A DNA stretch of 64,000 bases from assembly GCF_011947195.1 (NCBI RefSeq), contig NZ_JAATVY010000007.1:186001-250000 (forward strand). The letters are read 5' to 3'. This document shows, piece after piece, positions 18,522-27,649 of the stretch (positions within the stretch are counted from its first letter, which is position 1; each line of letters opens with the position of its first letter). The stretch is from Planosporangium thailandense. GTDB lineage: Bacteria > Actinomycetota > Actinomycetes > Mycobacteriales > Micromonosporaceae. Position numbers and translations under genes: made by a program. The notes below the pieces were generated by a model that saw only the letters and a program-made list of their open reading frames with translations, made no database searches and was not told the origin of the DNA.

Positions 18522-19229
18522 TTACCCGGGCGTACTGGCGGTGAGCGTCGCGTACACGACGATGTTGCTCCGGTACTGGCGGTTGATGGGGTCGAAGGTG
18601 CCGCCGCACGTGATCAACCGCAGTGCGGGGCGATCGACCGCGCCGTAGACCGCTTCCGTCGGGAACGCGAGTTTCGAATATTGAGCGGTCCTGGTGACGG
18701 TGAAGACAGCCGTGCTGCCGTCGAGCCGGCGGACCGTCACGGTGTCGCCGGAGCGCAGGTCGCGCAACCGGTAGAAGACGGCCGGTCCGTCACGCGCCGT
18801 ATCCACGTGGCCGAGGATCACGGCGGGACCGACCTCGCCCGGTGTCGCCAGGTACCGATACCACCCGGCCGGTGCGTCGTGACGCAACGGGGGGACGGCG
18901 ATGGTGCCGTCGGCGTTGCGCCCGAGGGCCATCAACGGCGTGCTCAGTCCGATCGCCGGAATGTCGAGACGTACCGGAACGGAAGGGCCGAGCGGAGCGG
19001 GTCCCGCACTCGCGGAGACCGCCGCAGCGCGGCCGACGGCCCCACCTGCGGCCGGACGCGTTGCGGCGCCGGCCGGTGGTCCGGGCGGACCGAGACGGGC
19101 GGCGGCATCCGCTGTACCGCGCCACTGATCGGCCGGTGGGCGGCCGCCGACAACCACGAGGATCACGCCGCCCACCGCGAGCAGGGCGGCCAGCGTATCG
19201 AGTGTCAGCCGCCGGCTACCCGACACCAT
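18522..19229 (-). CDS. Class E/F-type sortase
   Basis: This 235-residue transpeptidase joins surface proteins to the cell wall. It has an N-terminal membrane helix (about residues 8-28), a proline/alanine linker, and a catalytic domain with His141 (ILGHVDT), Cys208 (LITCGG) and Arg220 (YRSN). These are the three sortase active-site residues. The ATG at 19229 lies inside the end of the preceding gene (14-base overlap), so the two are co-translated. Class assignment is by its small size and the LGHVDT context. Confidence 0.9.
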   Translation of the reverse strand: MVSGSRRLTLDTLAALLAVGGVILVVVGGRPPADQWRGTADAAARLGPPGPPAGAATRPAAGGAVGRAAAVSASAGPAPLGPSVPVRLDIPAIGLSTPLMALGRNADGTIAVPPLRHDAPAGWYRYLATPGEVGPAVILGHVDTARDGPAVFYRLRDLRSGDTVTVRRLDGSTAVFTVTRTAQYSKLAFPTEAVYGAVDRPALRLITCGGTFDPINRQYRSNIVVYATLTASTPG

Positions 19230-19785
19230 CGTCGTCCGGGTCCCATGTCGACGGCCGGGCGCGGAACAGTACCAACGCGGCACCGACGAACAGCAGCAAG
19301 ATCCCAACGACAACGAGGACCGGGTTGCGCATCCCCTGGCCGCCGCCGCCACCGGTTCGCGGTGCGCCGCTCGGGGCCGGGCCGGCGCCGGGCCGCGCTG
19401 ACCCGTAGCCGGTGGGAACCGACACGGGGGTACCGGCTGCGCCGGAAGCGGCGGCGCTCGGAACCGCGGACCGCCCACCCACCCCGGCGCTCGCCGTGCC
19501 GGCCGGGCTGGCGGATCCTCCGCCGACCGGACCGGCGGAGGATCCCGAGTCGACCGACGGCGAGGACGTTCGGCTCGCCGGCGACGAGCCGCCGGGCACC
19601 GCCGGCCTTGCCGGAGTCGAACGCCCCGAGCCGGGCGCCGCGGCACCGTCGCCATCGCGGCTCGAGGCGCAGCGCGACACGAGCAGTTGAAGCAGGATCG
19701 CGAGAATGAGTACGCCGACCACAGCGGCTACGAGGATCTCGGCTGCGGGGCGCCTGTCGCTCGTACGGCTCGACGGTTCGGACAT
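19216..19785 (-). CDS. Two-helix membrane protein with Ser/Gly/Pro-rich ectodomain, sortase partner
   Basis: This 189-residue protein has a cytoplasmic N-terminus, a membrane helix at residues about 17-37, and a low-complexity Ser/Gly/Ala/Pro-rich ectodomain. A C-terminal helix (about residues 155-175) is followed by an RAR charged stretch and an acidic tail. The C-terminal end resembles a sorting signal, but no LPXTG or LAXTG motif precedes the helix. AGGGAG lies seven bases before the ATG at 19785. It is co-translated with the sortase. Function unknown. Confidence 0.7.
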   Translation of the reverse strand: MSEPSSRTSDRRPAAEILVAAVVGVLILAILLQLLVSRCASSRDGDGAAAPGSGRSTPARPAVPGGSSPASRTSSPSVDSGSSAGPVGGGSASPAGTASAGVGGRSAVPSAAASGAAGTPVSVPTGYGSARPGAGPAPSGAPRTGGGGGQGMRNPVLVVVGILLLFVGAALVLFRARPSTWDPDDDGVG

Positions 19786-20095
19786 CGGCAAACTCTCCCT
19801 GTTGGGCTGTTTGCGGCGGTTCCTTTCGTGTCGGCGTGCACCCGGCCAGTACCCCGATGCACAACTTTCCATACTCGCCGATGCCCGGATGGTCGGATGG
19901 CCAATGAGCAGATCGACGGTGACGCACGATCCGAGCAACGCAGCGTCCTCGTACAATGACACCGCCGCCGGCCGCCCATGACAAGCAGATGGCCGCCGCG
20001 AAGGCGTCCGTCCCGCCGCTGCCGGTCGCGTCGCCACCCCGGTTCGCACAGGTCACGCAGGCTCTGCCGCACTCGACGCGCCCGCGGCCCTCCGG

Positions 20096-21769
20096 TTACG
20101 GGCTGGTCGATTCCAAGGGTCGACCGGCGGGGTCGGCGACGACGCGATTGCGGCCGGCGCGCTTTGCCGCGTAGAGGTTCCGGTCGGCCTGCGCGAGCAG
20201 CGCGGCGGCGCTGCCCCGCCCATCAAGGACGGTCGCGACGCCGATACTGGCGGTCACCGGGAGATCTCCGGTGACCGCTTGCCAGCCGTGGTCCGCGATC
20301 GCCCGGCGCAGTCGCTGGCAGCGGCGCGCCGCCTCACCGACATCGGTATCCGGGAGGACCAGCACGAACTCCTCGCCGCCGAGCCGGGCGGCGATCGCTG
20401 GGCCGGCCACGGCATCGGCCAGCAGACCGGCGACACCCTTGAGCACGGCGTCGCCCGTGGCGTGCGACAACGTGTCGTTGATGCGCTTGAAGTGGTCGAG
20501 GTCGACCAGCGCCACCGACAGCGGGGCGCCGCGCTCGGCGGCCTGCTCCAGCACCAGCGGCAGCCGCTCGTCGAGGAAACGGCGGTTGTACAGGCCGGTC
20601 AACGGGTCGCGCCGGGCCATCTCCCGGAACCGGCGACTCTCCCGACGCGCCTCCTCCGTCTCGAACACCGCCAACAGGGTGCGGGCCCGGGCCTCCCGAT
20701 GAGCCGACTGCAACGCCTGCGTCTCGGTGTGGAACAGCCGGTACTCCTCGTACGCCTCCGCATGCCGGCCGGTCGCCGCGTACACCTGCGCCTGCTCCTC
20801 GCGTACCCGCGCCCTGGCCGATCCCAGGTTCCGCTCCTCACACACCTCGACCGCCCGGTCCAGGCTGGCCTGGGCGGCCTCGATGTCGCCGCTGAGCCGC
20901 TGCGCCTCGGCCACCGTCAGCAGGCACTCGGCCAGCGCGTTCCGCTCGATGAGCAGATGCCCGGCCGACCCGTCCAGGAACGGGCGCAGGGTCTCCACGG
21001 CCTCGACGTACCTGCCGTGCGTCATCTCGATCCGGGCGACCGTGTCGAGGACGCCGGCGTCCAGCGGGAGACCGTAGCGGGCGCTGACGGCCCGGATCTG
21101 CGGAATGAGGTGCTCGGCCCGCTCGGGATCACCGTCCTGGTATGCGTAGTAGGCCAGATTGTTGAGGATCTGCAGCGACAGTTCCCCGTCGCCGAGCGCG
21201 ACGGCGATCTCGAGCGCCTCCTCGTTGCGGCGACGGGCGTCCTCCGGCGAACCACTGTCGTGGAGCACCATCGCCAGGACCGACAGGTGGTTCGCGCGCA
21301 GGCGGGCCGGCACGTCCTCGCCGGTGTGCGCCACGCACTGGACGGCGTGCGCCAGCGCGTCGGACATGTCCCCCACCAGGTAGAAGAACAGCGCCAACTG
21401 CCGATGGCTGCGTGCCAACAGATAGCTGTCGTCGCGCTCGGTGGCCCACGCGATCGCCTGCCGGGCGATCCGGCCCGCCTCGACCGCGTCGCCGTCACGC
21501 AGCAGCACGTCGGCCCGTACCAGCCGGGCCCGCATCCGCAGGTCCGGCAGGTCCCACTCGGTTGCGAGCCGTTCCGCGTGTCCGGCCGGCGCCACGACTT
21601 TCCGGTACTGCCCGATGGGTACCGTCTCCATCGCCTGGAGCGCCGCCACCAACCTGGCCTCAGCCTCCGCCGTCCGCACGAAAAGGTCGGACAGGTCGTC
21701 GATCACGACGACTACCGGCTCCGTGGCTCCGTCGTCACTCGGGGCAGCCGTGCGCAATGCCGAGTCCAT
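20096..21769 (-). CDS. TPR-repeat diguanylate cyclase (GGDEF domain)
   Basis: The C-terminal 165 residues form a GGDEF domain: DPLTGLYNRRFLDERLP, then DLDHFKRINDTLSHATGDAVL, and the catalytic loop RLGGEEFVLVLPD. This should make cyclic di-GMP from two GTP. The preceding 380 residues are helical repeats of TPR type, likely a protein-protein input domain; no membrane helix is seen. I chose the ATG at 21769, with AAGGTGG upstream; in-frame TTG (21799) and ATG (21781) are alternatives. It is a single gene. Confidence 0.88.
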   Translation of the reverse strand: MDSALRTAAPSDDGATEPVVVVIDDLSDLFVRTAEAEARLVAALQAMETVPIGQYRKVVAPAGHAERLATEWDLPDLRMRARLVRADVLLRDGDAVEAGRIARQAIAWATERDDSYLLARSHRQLALFFYLVGDMSDALAHAVQCVAHTGEDVPARLRANHLSVLAMVLHDSGSPEDARRRNEEALEIAVALGDGELSLQILNNLAYYAYQDGDPERAEHLIPQIRAVSARYGLPLDAGVLDTVARIEMTHGRYVEAVETLRPFLDGSAGHLLIERNALAECLLTVAEAQRLSGDIEAAQASLDRAVEVCEERNLGSARARVREEQAQVYAATGRHAEAYEEYRLFHTETQALQSAHREARARTLLAVFETEEARRESRRFREMARRDPLTGLYNRRFLDERLPLVLEQAAERGAPLSVALVDLDHFKRINDTLSHATGDAVLKGVAGLLADAVAGPAIAARLGGEEFVLVLPDTDVGEAARRCQRLRRAIADHGWQAVTGDLPVTASIGVATVLDGRGSAAALLAQADRNLYAAKRAGRNRVVADPAGRPLESTSP

Positions 21770-22150
21770 GGCCGCTCGCATCCACCTTCGCTTCGCCAAG
21801 GGTGAGAGTCGACGTTACGGCGGATCAGTTGCGACGAGCAGGACCAACGGTTGCGATGCGGGTGCACATGACGAAACCGCCGTCTCGTGCCCCCGGCGAC
21901 ACGCCGCTGACCGACCCACGTGCCGTCCGCGAGACGTGGACACGGTTGACCGGAGGGACGCTCAGGCGCCGAGAAGTTTGCGCACCCGATCCGCCCCGAC
22001 CGCGAGGAGCAGCGTCGGAAGCACGCAGGAGCGGCGGCTCCATGATGGCCAGCGCGTCTGCCGGGGTCGGCACGTCAGGCCAGATCAGTCGCACCCCGGG
22101 GCGGGCGGTCCTTCACCCACGACGTGCGGACGGTGCGGGTCGTGACAGCC
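21770..22150. other. Intergenic region between diguanylate cyclase and monooxygenase genes
   Basis: No convincing gene. A minus-strand open frame of 89 codons at 21825-22094 has no recognisable domain and no ribosome site. This stretch is taken as the left edge of the biosynthetic cluster. Confidence 0.4.
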
Positions 22151-23338
22151 TCACCCCCTCGCACCGACCCACGACGAGTCCGGGCAGTACAGCCAGTCCA
22201 GCATGCCGTACAGGTCGTCCTCGGTGAGCGCGCCGAGCTGGGCGTTGCGCCGCCGTGCGGCATCGTCGCGAGGGTGGTATACCTCGTCCCCGAGGCGCCG
22301 CGAGATCACCTGGACGCGCGCCGTGCGGTCCTGCCGGAGCGCGGCGAACCGGGCGAACGCCTCGGCGACGTCGACCGGCCGCGCCAGTTGCTCGCCGAGG
22401 CACACCGCGTCCTCCAGCGCCATCGCGGCACCCTGAGCGGCGTACTGGAGCATCGGATGGGCGGCGTCGCCGAGCAGGACCACCCGGCCCTGGGCCCAGG
22501 CGGTCACGGGATCCCGATCGCACAGCACCCACCGGCGCCAGTCCCGGCCGCGCTCCAGCAGCCGCCGCGGGGAGTCGACCACGCCGGCGAAGGCGGCGAG
22601 GACCTGATCTCCGTCGACCGGCTCGCCGGAGACCGCCTCCTGGGCTCCGTCGTCGACCGTGGCGGCGAGGTTGTACGAACGCCACCCGTTGATCGGATAG
22701 TGCACGATGTGCAGATCGGGGCCGCCCCACAAGGTCGCGGCGTTCCAGCGCAGGTCCTCGGGCACCTCGGCGATCGGGATCACCGACCGGTAGATGGTGT
22801 GCCCGGAGATGCGGGGTGGCCCGTCGCCGACCAGCGCCGCCCGCACCGTCGAGCGCAGTCCGTCGGCACCGACGAGCGCGTCGCCGGTGACCGACTCGCC
22901 GGAGTCGAGGTGGACAGCGACCCGTACGTCGTCGGCGTCGTAGCCGACCACTGTCGCGTCGGCCCGTAGCCGCACCGCCGACCGCGCGCGACAGGCCCGC
23001 AGCAGGTGCTCGTACAGGTCGCCCCGGTGCACGACGGCGTACGGGTTGCCGAACCGGTGCCGGAATGCCGTGCCGAGCGGCAGCCGGACGATGGCCTCCC
23101 CGGAGACGGCGTCCATGAGGCGTAGCTCGTCGATGAAGTTCGCCCGCTCCCGCACCGCCGCGCCGACCCCGAGCCGGTCCAGTGCCCGGAACGCGTTCGG
23201 TGCGAGCTGGATGCCGGCGCCGAGTTCGGCGAAGCGCGACTGGCGTTCCAGGACGACCGCCTCGTGGCCGGCATCGGTCACGGCCAGCGCGGTGGCCAGG
23301 CCACCGATGCCGCCGCCGGCGATGACTATCGTTGACAT
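22151..23338 (-). CDS. FAD-dependent aromatic monooxygenase
   Basis: This 395-residue flavoprotein hydroxylates an aromatic ring using NAD(P)H and oxygen. It has the dinucleotide motif GGGIGGLATALA at the N-terminus, the DG motif around VGADGLRSTVR, and the second FAD motif GRVVLLGDAAHPM. The overall layout is that of salicylate and 3-hydroxybenzoate hydroxylases. GGGGAGA lies four bases before the ATG at 23338. It is the third gene of a minus-strand operon with phzE-like and BBE-like genes. It probably acts on the 3-hydroxyanthranilate unit, by ring hydroxylation or oxidative decarboxylation; that is inference. Confidence 0.9.
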   Translation of the reverse strand: MSTIVIAGGGIGGLATALAVTDAGHEAVVLERQSRFAELGAGIQLAPNAFRALDRLGVGAAVRERANFIDELRLMDAVSGEAIVRLPLGTAFRHRFGNPYAVVHRGDLYEHLLRACRARSAVRLRADATVVGYDADDVRVAVHLDSGESVTGDALVGADGLRSTVRAALVGDGPPRISGHTIYRSVIPIAEVPEDLRWNAATLWGGPDLHIVHYPINGWRSYNLAATVDDGAQEAVSGEPVDGDQVLAAFAGVVDSPRRLLERGRDWRRWVLCDRDPVTAWAQGRVVLLGDAAHPMLQYAAQGAAMALEDAVCLGEQLARPVDVAEAFARFAALRQDRTARVQVISRRLGDEVYHPRDDAARRRNAQLGALTEDDLYGMLDWLYCPDSSWVGARG

Positions 23339-23378
23339 CCGTTCTCCCCGTATCCGTTCCCCGGTCCCCGGTTGCGCC

Positions 23379-24998
23379 TCACCGCGGCAGGCGCGGGGAG
23401 AGCGCGTGACGGAAGACGTTCCGCGGGTCGAAGCGGGCTTTGACCGCCTGCAGCCGCGGGTAGTTGTCCTTGTAGTACAGCCGCTCCCACCCCACGCCCG
23501 AGGTGTTGTACGCCGGGTCCGCCAGGTCGACGTCGGCGTAGTTGATGAACGTGCCGTCGGTGATGGAGTTCGGCACCGGGACGCCGCCGCTATCGGCGTA
23601 GACGTCCCGGTAGAACTCCCGGATCCAGGCCAGATGCTTGGGATCCTCGGCTTCGTCGGTCCAGAAGCTGACGTAGTGCAGCTTGATGATCGAGTCGCGC
23701 TGGGCAACCGCGGTCGCGTCCGGCGCCACCGTATTGATCTTTCCGCCGTACGCGGTGATCATCACGAGGGATACCGGGTGGTCGTAGTCACCGCGGGTGA
23801 GGTGCCGGTGGAAGGCCGCGATCTGCGGTTCGGTGAAGGCCCGGCGCATGTACGCCGACTTGGCCTTGAACCGGGTCGACACGTCCGTCGCGGTGAAACC
23901 GGGCCACTGCGTGGCGGAGTGCAGCCAGCTCATCCGGCGCGCCTCCAGCGTGGCCGGTGTGGGTTTCACGCCGTCACTGACCGCTGCGACGTAGTCGTCC
24001 AGCAACCGCTGCGCGTTCGGCACCGCGGCGTCGATCTGGCTGGTCATGGCGAACGAACCCGCGGCCTTGTGCTGCGGTTTGAGCTGGCTGAACAGCGTCG
24101 CGTACGGCGAGTCCGGTCCGCTGTTGCGCTCGTAGAACGCGCCGAAGTTGCGCAGCAGTCGGCTGAACCCGGCCTGATCGAGCGAGGCCCAGGACCAGCC
24201 GACGGTGCGGACCAGGACCTCCGAGGGCGGCCTGGGCAGCAGGTTGCGCGGGTCGGCGGTGGCCGCGTCCGGGCTTCGGAACCAGTACTTCGTGACGACG
24301 CCGAAGTTGCCTCCGCCCCCACCGGTGTGCGCCCACCACAGGTCCCGGTTCGGGTCGTCCTTCTCCCTGGTGGCGACGATCTTGCGGGCGGTCCCGGAGT
24401 CGTCGACGACCACCACCTCCACCGCGTACAGGTGATCCACGGTGAGCCCGTGCCGGCGCGACAGCGGGCCGTACCCACCGCCGGCGATGTGCCCGCCGAT
24501 GCCGACGGTTGGGCAGGAGCCGCCGGGGATCGTCACGCCCCAGCCCTTGTAGAGGGTCTTGTACACGTCGCCGAGCAGCGCGCCGGGCTCCACCGCGAAC
24601 GCGCGGCGGCCCGGGTCGTAGTAGACCGCGTTGAGCTGGGAGAGGTCGATGACGACCCGGATGTCCGGGGCGCTGACGAAGTTTTCGTAGCAGTGCCCAC
24701 CGCTACGCACCGCCACCCGCCGGCCGGCGGCGACGGCGTCCTGGACGGCACGCACGACCTGGTCGGCCGAGCCGACGAGGACCACGTGGTCGGGGGTGCC
24801 GACCCAGCGGCGGTTGGTTCCCCAGACCAGGTCCGCGTAGCGGGCGTCGGCCGGCGTGACGTCGACCGGTCCGAAGACCGGTGCCGCGCCGCCGGTCGGC
24901 GCGGCGGTGGAGGGTGTGTCGAGCAGGCCGGTGGCGGCGGCTGCGGCGCCGGCGGTCACGGCGCCGGCGAACAAGGTACGGCGGGACAGGCTGGGCAT
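23379..24998 (-). CDS. Berberine-bridge-enzyme-like FAD oxidase, Tat-exported
   Basis: This flavin oxidase carries a twin-arginine signal (SRRTLFAG), so it is predicted to be exported folded. The FAD-binding domain has RSGGHCYEN with His102 and GGSCPTVGIGGH with Cys162, the pair that makes the bicovalent flavin link in BBE-like oxidases. The C-terminal BBE segment ends PRLQAVKARFDPRNVF. I chose the ATG at 24998 because GAGGAG is upstream. An ATG at 25028 overlaps the phzE-like stop and is also possible. It may oxidise a late intermediate outside the cytoplasm. Confidence 0.9.
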   Translation of the reverse strand: MPSLSRRTLFAGAVTAGAAAAATGLLDTPSTAAPTGGAAPVFGPVDVTPADARYADLVWGTNRRWVGTPDHVVLVGSADQVVRAVQDAVAAGRRVAVRSGGHCYENFVSAPDIRVVIDLSQLNAVYYDPGRRAFAVEPGALLGDVYKTLYKGWGVTIPGGSCPTVGIGGHIAGGGYGPLSRRHGLTVDHLYAVEVVVVDDSGTARKIVATREKDDPNRDLWWAHTGGGGGNFGVVTKYWFRSPDAATADPRNLLPRPPSEVLVRTVGWSWASLDQAGFSRLLRNFGAFYERNSGPDSPYATLFSQLKPQHKAAGSFAMTSQIDAAVPNAQRLLDDYVAAVSDGVKPTPATLEARRMSWLHSATQWPGFTATDVSTRFKAKSAYMRRAFTEPQIAAFHRHLTRGDYDHPVSLVMITAYGGKINTVAPDATAVAQRDSIIKLHYVSFWTDEAEDPKHLAWIREFYRDVYADSGGVPVPNSITDGTFINYADVDLADPAYNTSGVGWERLYYKDNYPRLQAVKARFDPRNVFRHALSPRLPR

Positions 24999-25024
24999 CG
25001 GTGCGGGTACTCCTCGTAGGCTGG

Positions 25025-26950
25025 TCATCGGGTGGCGCCGGTGGTGGCGGGCAGCAGCCCGGCCAGTACGTCGCCGAGGATCGTCACGCCGTCCTCCGTG
25101 AGGACGGACTCCGGGTGGAACTGCATGGAACGGAAGGTCGGCCCGCGCAGGGCGTGCACCTCACCGGTGCCCGGGTCGGCACACACGCTGAGGTCGCCGA
25201 GTTCGATCGCGGCCGCGCCGGGCGGCACGGTCGCGGCGAAGCTGTTGTAGAAGCCGACCCGCTGTGGGCTGCCGAACAGGTCGATCTCGCGCTGGACGCC
25301 CTGGTTGGGGCGCTCCCGACGGACGAGCGCAAAGCCCAGGACCGAGCTGAGGATCTGGTGGCCCAGGCACACCGCGAGACACGGCCGGCCGTCGCCGAGC
25401 AGGCGGGCGGCGAGCGCACGGATCGCAGTGATCTTCTGGTCACCGGCTTCCCGCGGGTCACCGGGGCCGGGCCCGAGCACCACCAGGTCGGCGCCGTCCA
25501 GCTCGTACGCCTCGTCGAAGCGGCGGACCGTCACGGTGAGGCCGAACGCGGCGATGAGCCGGCTCAGCATCGCGGTGAAGGTGTCCTCCGCGTCGACGAT
25601 CAACACGTGCTGCCCGGCGAACTCGGGCCGCGGTCGGGCCCGAATGTCCGGGTCGGCCAACCAGAACCGGCTCAGGTGCCGGTTGCGCCGACCTAGCGCC
25701 TCGGACACGGCCAGGTCGGCGCTCAGTCGGCCGTACCCGGGGTCGGTCGCCTCGACTCCGCCCGGCTCCCCGCACACGGCGGCCAGCAGCGCGGCCGCCT
25801 TGGTCCGGGTCTCGTCGATCTCGGATTGCGGGTCCGACTCACGTACCAGCGTCGCGCCGACGCCGATCCGCAGCCGCCGGTCGGCGTCGATCTCGGCGGT
25901 GCGGATGAGGATGGATGAGTCGAGGACGGGTGCGCCGGAGGCGTCCCGGCCGACGACGGCGACCACCCCGCTGTAGTAGCCGCGGCCGTGCGGCTCATAG
26001 CGGGCGACCACCCGGCACGCGCTCTCCACGGGGCTGCCGATGACGGTCGGGGCGAACATGGTCTCGCGTAGCACGTCGCGCACGTCGAGCCCGCTGCGCC
26101 CCGTGAGCAGGTACTCGGTGTGCGCGAGTCGGGCCATCTCCTTGAGGTACGGGCCGTGGACACGGCCGCCTTCGTCGCACATGCGCGCCATCATCTTCAG
26201 TTCCTCGTCGACGACCATGTACAGCTCGTCGGCCTCCTTGGTGTCGGCGAGAAACCGCAGCACACCGTGAACGTCCGGGCCTTGGGCCGGGTAGCGGTAG
26301 GTGCCGCTGATCGGGTTCATCACCACCGTCCCGGCGGTCAGGCTGACGTGCCGCTCGGGGCTGGCGCCCACGAACGTGCGATCCCCGGTGTGCACCAGGA
26401 ATGTCCAGTACGCGCTGGACTCGGTGGCCAGCAACCGGCGGAACAGGATCAGGGCGGCCTCGACCGGGTGCCGGTCGAGGGTGGCGGTGTAGGAGCGTTT
26501 GACGACGAAGTTCGACCCGACACCGTTGCCGATCTCGTCGGTGAGGACCTGCCGCACGATCCGGCCGTACTCCTCGTCGTCGATGTCGAAACCGGCGTCG
26601 GTGAGGCTGATCGCGGCGTCGGGCAACTGGCGTAGCGCCTCCGCGACAGGTACCGAGGACTGGTCCTGGACCGACATGACGAGCAGCGGCGCTCCGTCGT
26701 CCGGGCAGTCGAAGCCGCGTTCGGCGAGCTGGCGGTAGGGCACCAGCGCGACCAGGTCGTGCCGGGCAACGCCGGCCGGGCGGTCCGAAGGAATCGGCAG
26801 ATCCGCAAGTTTATCTACTGTGGACATCGTGCCGGTGAGCACCTCTACCCGGTCGGCGCCGGCGGCGCCGGGTCGGTGCAGCAGCGCGAAGGCGGGTGCC
26901 CGGCCGGCCAGCACCGCCGACAGCTCCGCCCGTGGGACGGGTGGTTGCAT
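25025..26950 (-). CDS. phzE: PhzE-like 2-amino-2-desoxyisochorismate (ADIC) synthase
   Basis: This enzyme converts chorismate and glutamine to ADIC, the first committed step toward dihydrohydroxyanthranilate. The 641-residue protein fuses a chorismate-binding domain (to about residue 400; motifs SFVGASPERHVSL-like core, TVIGSPVESA, GYYSGVVAVVG) to a class I glutamine amidotransferase (about 445-640). The amidotransferase has its triad in CLAVCLGHQ and MQFHPES. This order and length match PhzE rather than TrpE/TrpG. GGGGGA precedes the ATG. It is the first gene of the minus-strand operon and is divergent from the phzC-like operon. Confidence 0.9.
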   Translation of the reverse strand: MQPPVPRAELSAVLAGRAPAFALLHRPGAAGADRVEVLTGTMSTVDKLADLPIPSDRPAGVARHDLVALVPYRQLAERGFDCPDDGAPLLVMSVQDQSSVPVAEALRQLPDAAISLTDAGFDIDDEEYGRIVRQVLTDEIGNGVGSNFVVKRSYTATLDRHPVEAALILFRRLLATESSAYWTFLVHTGDRTFVGASPERHVSLTAGTVVMNPISGTYRYPAQGPDVHGVLRFLADTKEADELYMVVDEELKMMARMCDEGGRVHGPYLKEMARLAHTEYLLTGRSGLDVRDVLRETMFAPTVIGSPVESACRVVARYEPHGRGYYSGVVAVVGRDASGAPVLDSSILIRTAEIDADRRLRIGVGATLVRESDPQSEIDETRTKAAALLAAVCGEPGGVEATDPGYGRLSADLAVSEALGRRNRHLSRFWLADPDIRARPRPEFAGQHVLIVDAEDTFTAMLSRLIAAFGLTVTVRRFDEAYELDGADLVVLGPGPGDPREAGDQKITAIRALAARLLGDGRPCLAVCLGHQILSSVLGFALVRRERPNQGVQREIDLFGSPQRVGFYNSFAATVPPGAAAIELGDLSVCADPGTGEVHALRGPTFRSMQFHPESVLTEDGVTILGDVLAGLLPATTGATR

Positions 26951-27163
26951 GCGAGTCCCCCGTTCAGCTCAGGTCACAGGACGCGCCGTCCACACGCGCA
27001 CGGCACCGTCCACCGCAGCCTGCCAACTTTCGTCCACTGTCGACAACTGCCAGTCCATGTAGTGATGGACGTCGCTTTCTACTACTCGGCCGAGCAGTTC
27101 CAGCCATCTTCGGAGCGTGCTTAGGTTGAGCGTCGAACCAGCTCTACGGGGGACTGACTTGCG
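26951..27163. promoter_or_regulatory. Divergent promoter region of the 3-hydroxyanthranilate cluster
   Basis: This 213-base gap separates the leftward phzE operon from the rightward phzC operon and must hold both promoters. A dyad GTCCAT (27053-27058) with ATGGAC (27065-27070) lies near its middle, a good candidate binding site for the LuxR- or TetR-family regulator of the cluster. Confidence 0.5.
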
Positions 27164-27649
27164 ATGATCACAATGTCGTGGACCACGCCGCTCACCGACC
27201 CGTCGTCGCCCGACGCGACGCCGGTCGACCGGCACCGCCTGTGGCGGTCGCTGCTGGCGAAGGCGGAGGCACCCACCAACTACGTACCGGCAATCACGGC
27301 GTGCCGCATCCTGGAGCGTTACGACGACGGCTTTCTGCGCGAGATCGTCCGTAACGGTGAACGGCTGGTGCAGCGGGTACGACCGGAGCCCGAGCGCCGC
27401 ATCCTGTTCGAGCACATCGGCGATCCCGATGTCGCCAGCATCGCGAACGTGATCGGTACCGACGCTTCGGGCGCGACCACCTTCACCATCGAGATCGTCC
27501 TCGCGGCCGGCGGCGCCGCACGCGCCCTGCAGGAGAGCGACTTCCTGCGAACCACCGACGAGTACTTCGCCGACACCATCGAGGCCATCGTCCGCGCGCT
27601 GCGGCCGCTGTCGGTCGCCACACTCGACCAGGAAGGCGCTCAGCGATGA
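27164..27649 (+). CDS. DUF1857 / AtaL-like SRPBCC protein
   Basis: This 161-residue protein resembles the small SRPBCC-fold family DUF1857 (AtaL-like), found in some fungal and actinomycete biosynthetic clusters. The segment ACRILERYDDGFLREIVRNG, followed by ERRILFEHIGDPDVASIANVIG, supports this. The function is not known; a ligand-binding or cyclase/chaperone role would fit the fold. It starts the plus-strand operon and overlaps the phzC-like gene by four bases. An alternative ATG lies nine bases downstream. Confidence 0.65.
   Translation: MITMSWTTPLTDPSSPDATPVDRHRLWRSLLAKAEAPTNYVPAITACRILERYDDGFLREIVRNGERLVQRVRPEPERRILFEHIGDPDVASIANVIGTDASGATTFTIEIVLAAGGAARALQESDFLRTTDEYFADTIEAIVRALRPLSVATLDQEGAQR

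Noticed and set aside
21825-22094. Small minus-strand frame between diguanylate cyclase and monooxygenase
   Set aside because: No domain, weak start, and composition like non-coding shadow.
23046-25019. 657-codon plus-strand frame opposite the BBE-like and monooxygenase genes
   Set aside because: Antisense to two clear flavoenzymes; composition is the typical shadow of GC-rich codon use.
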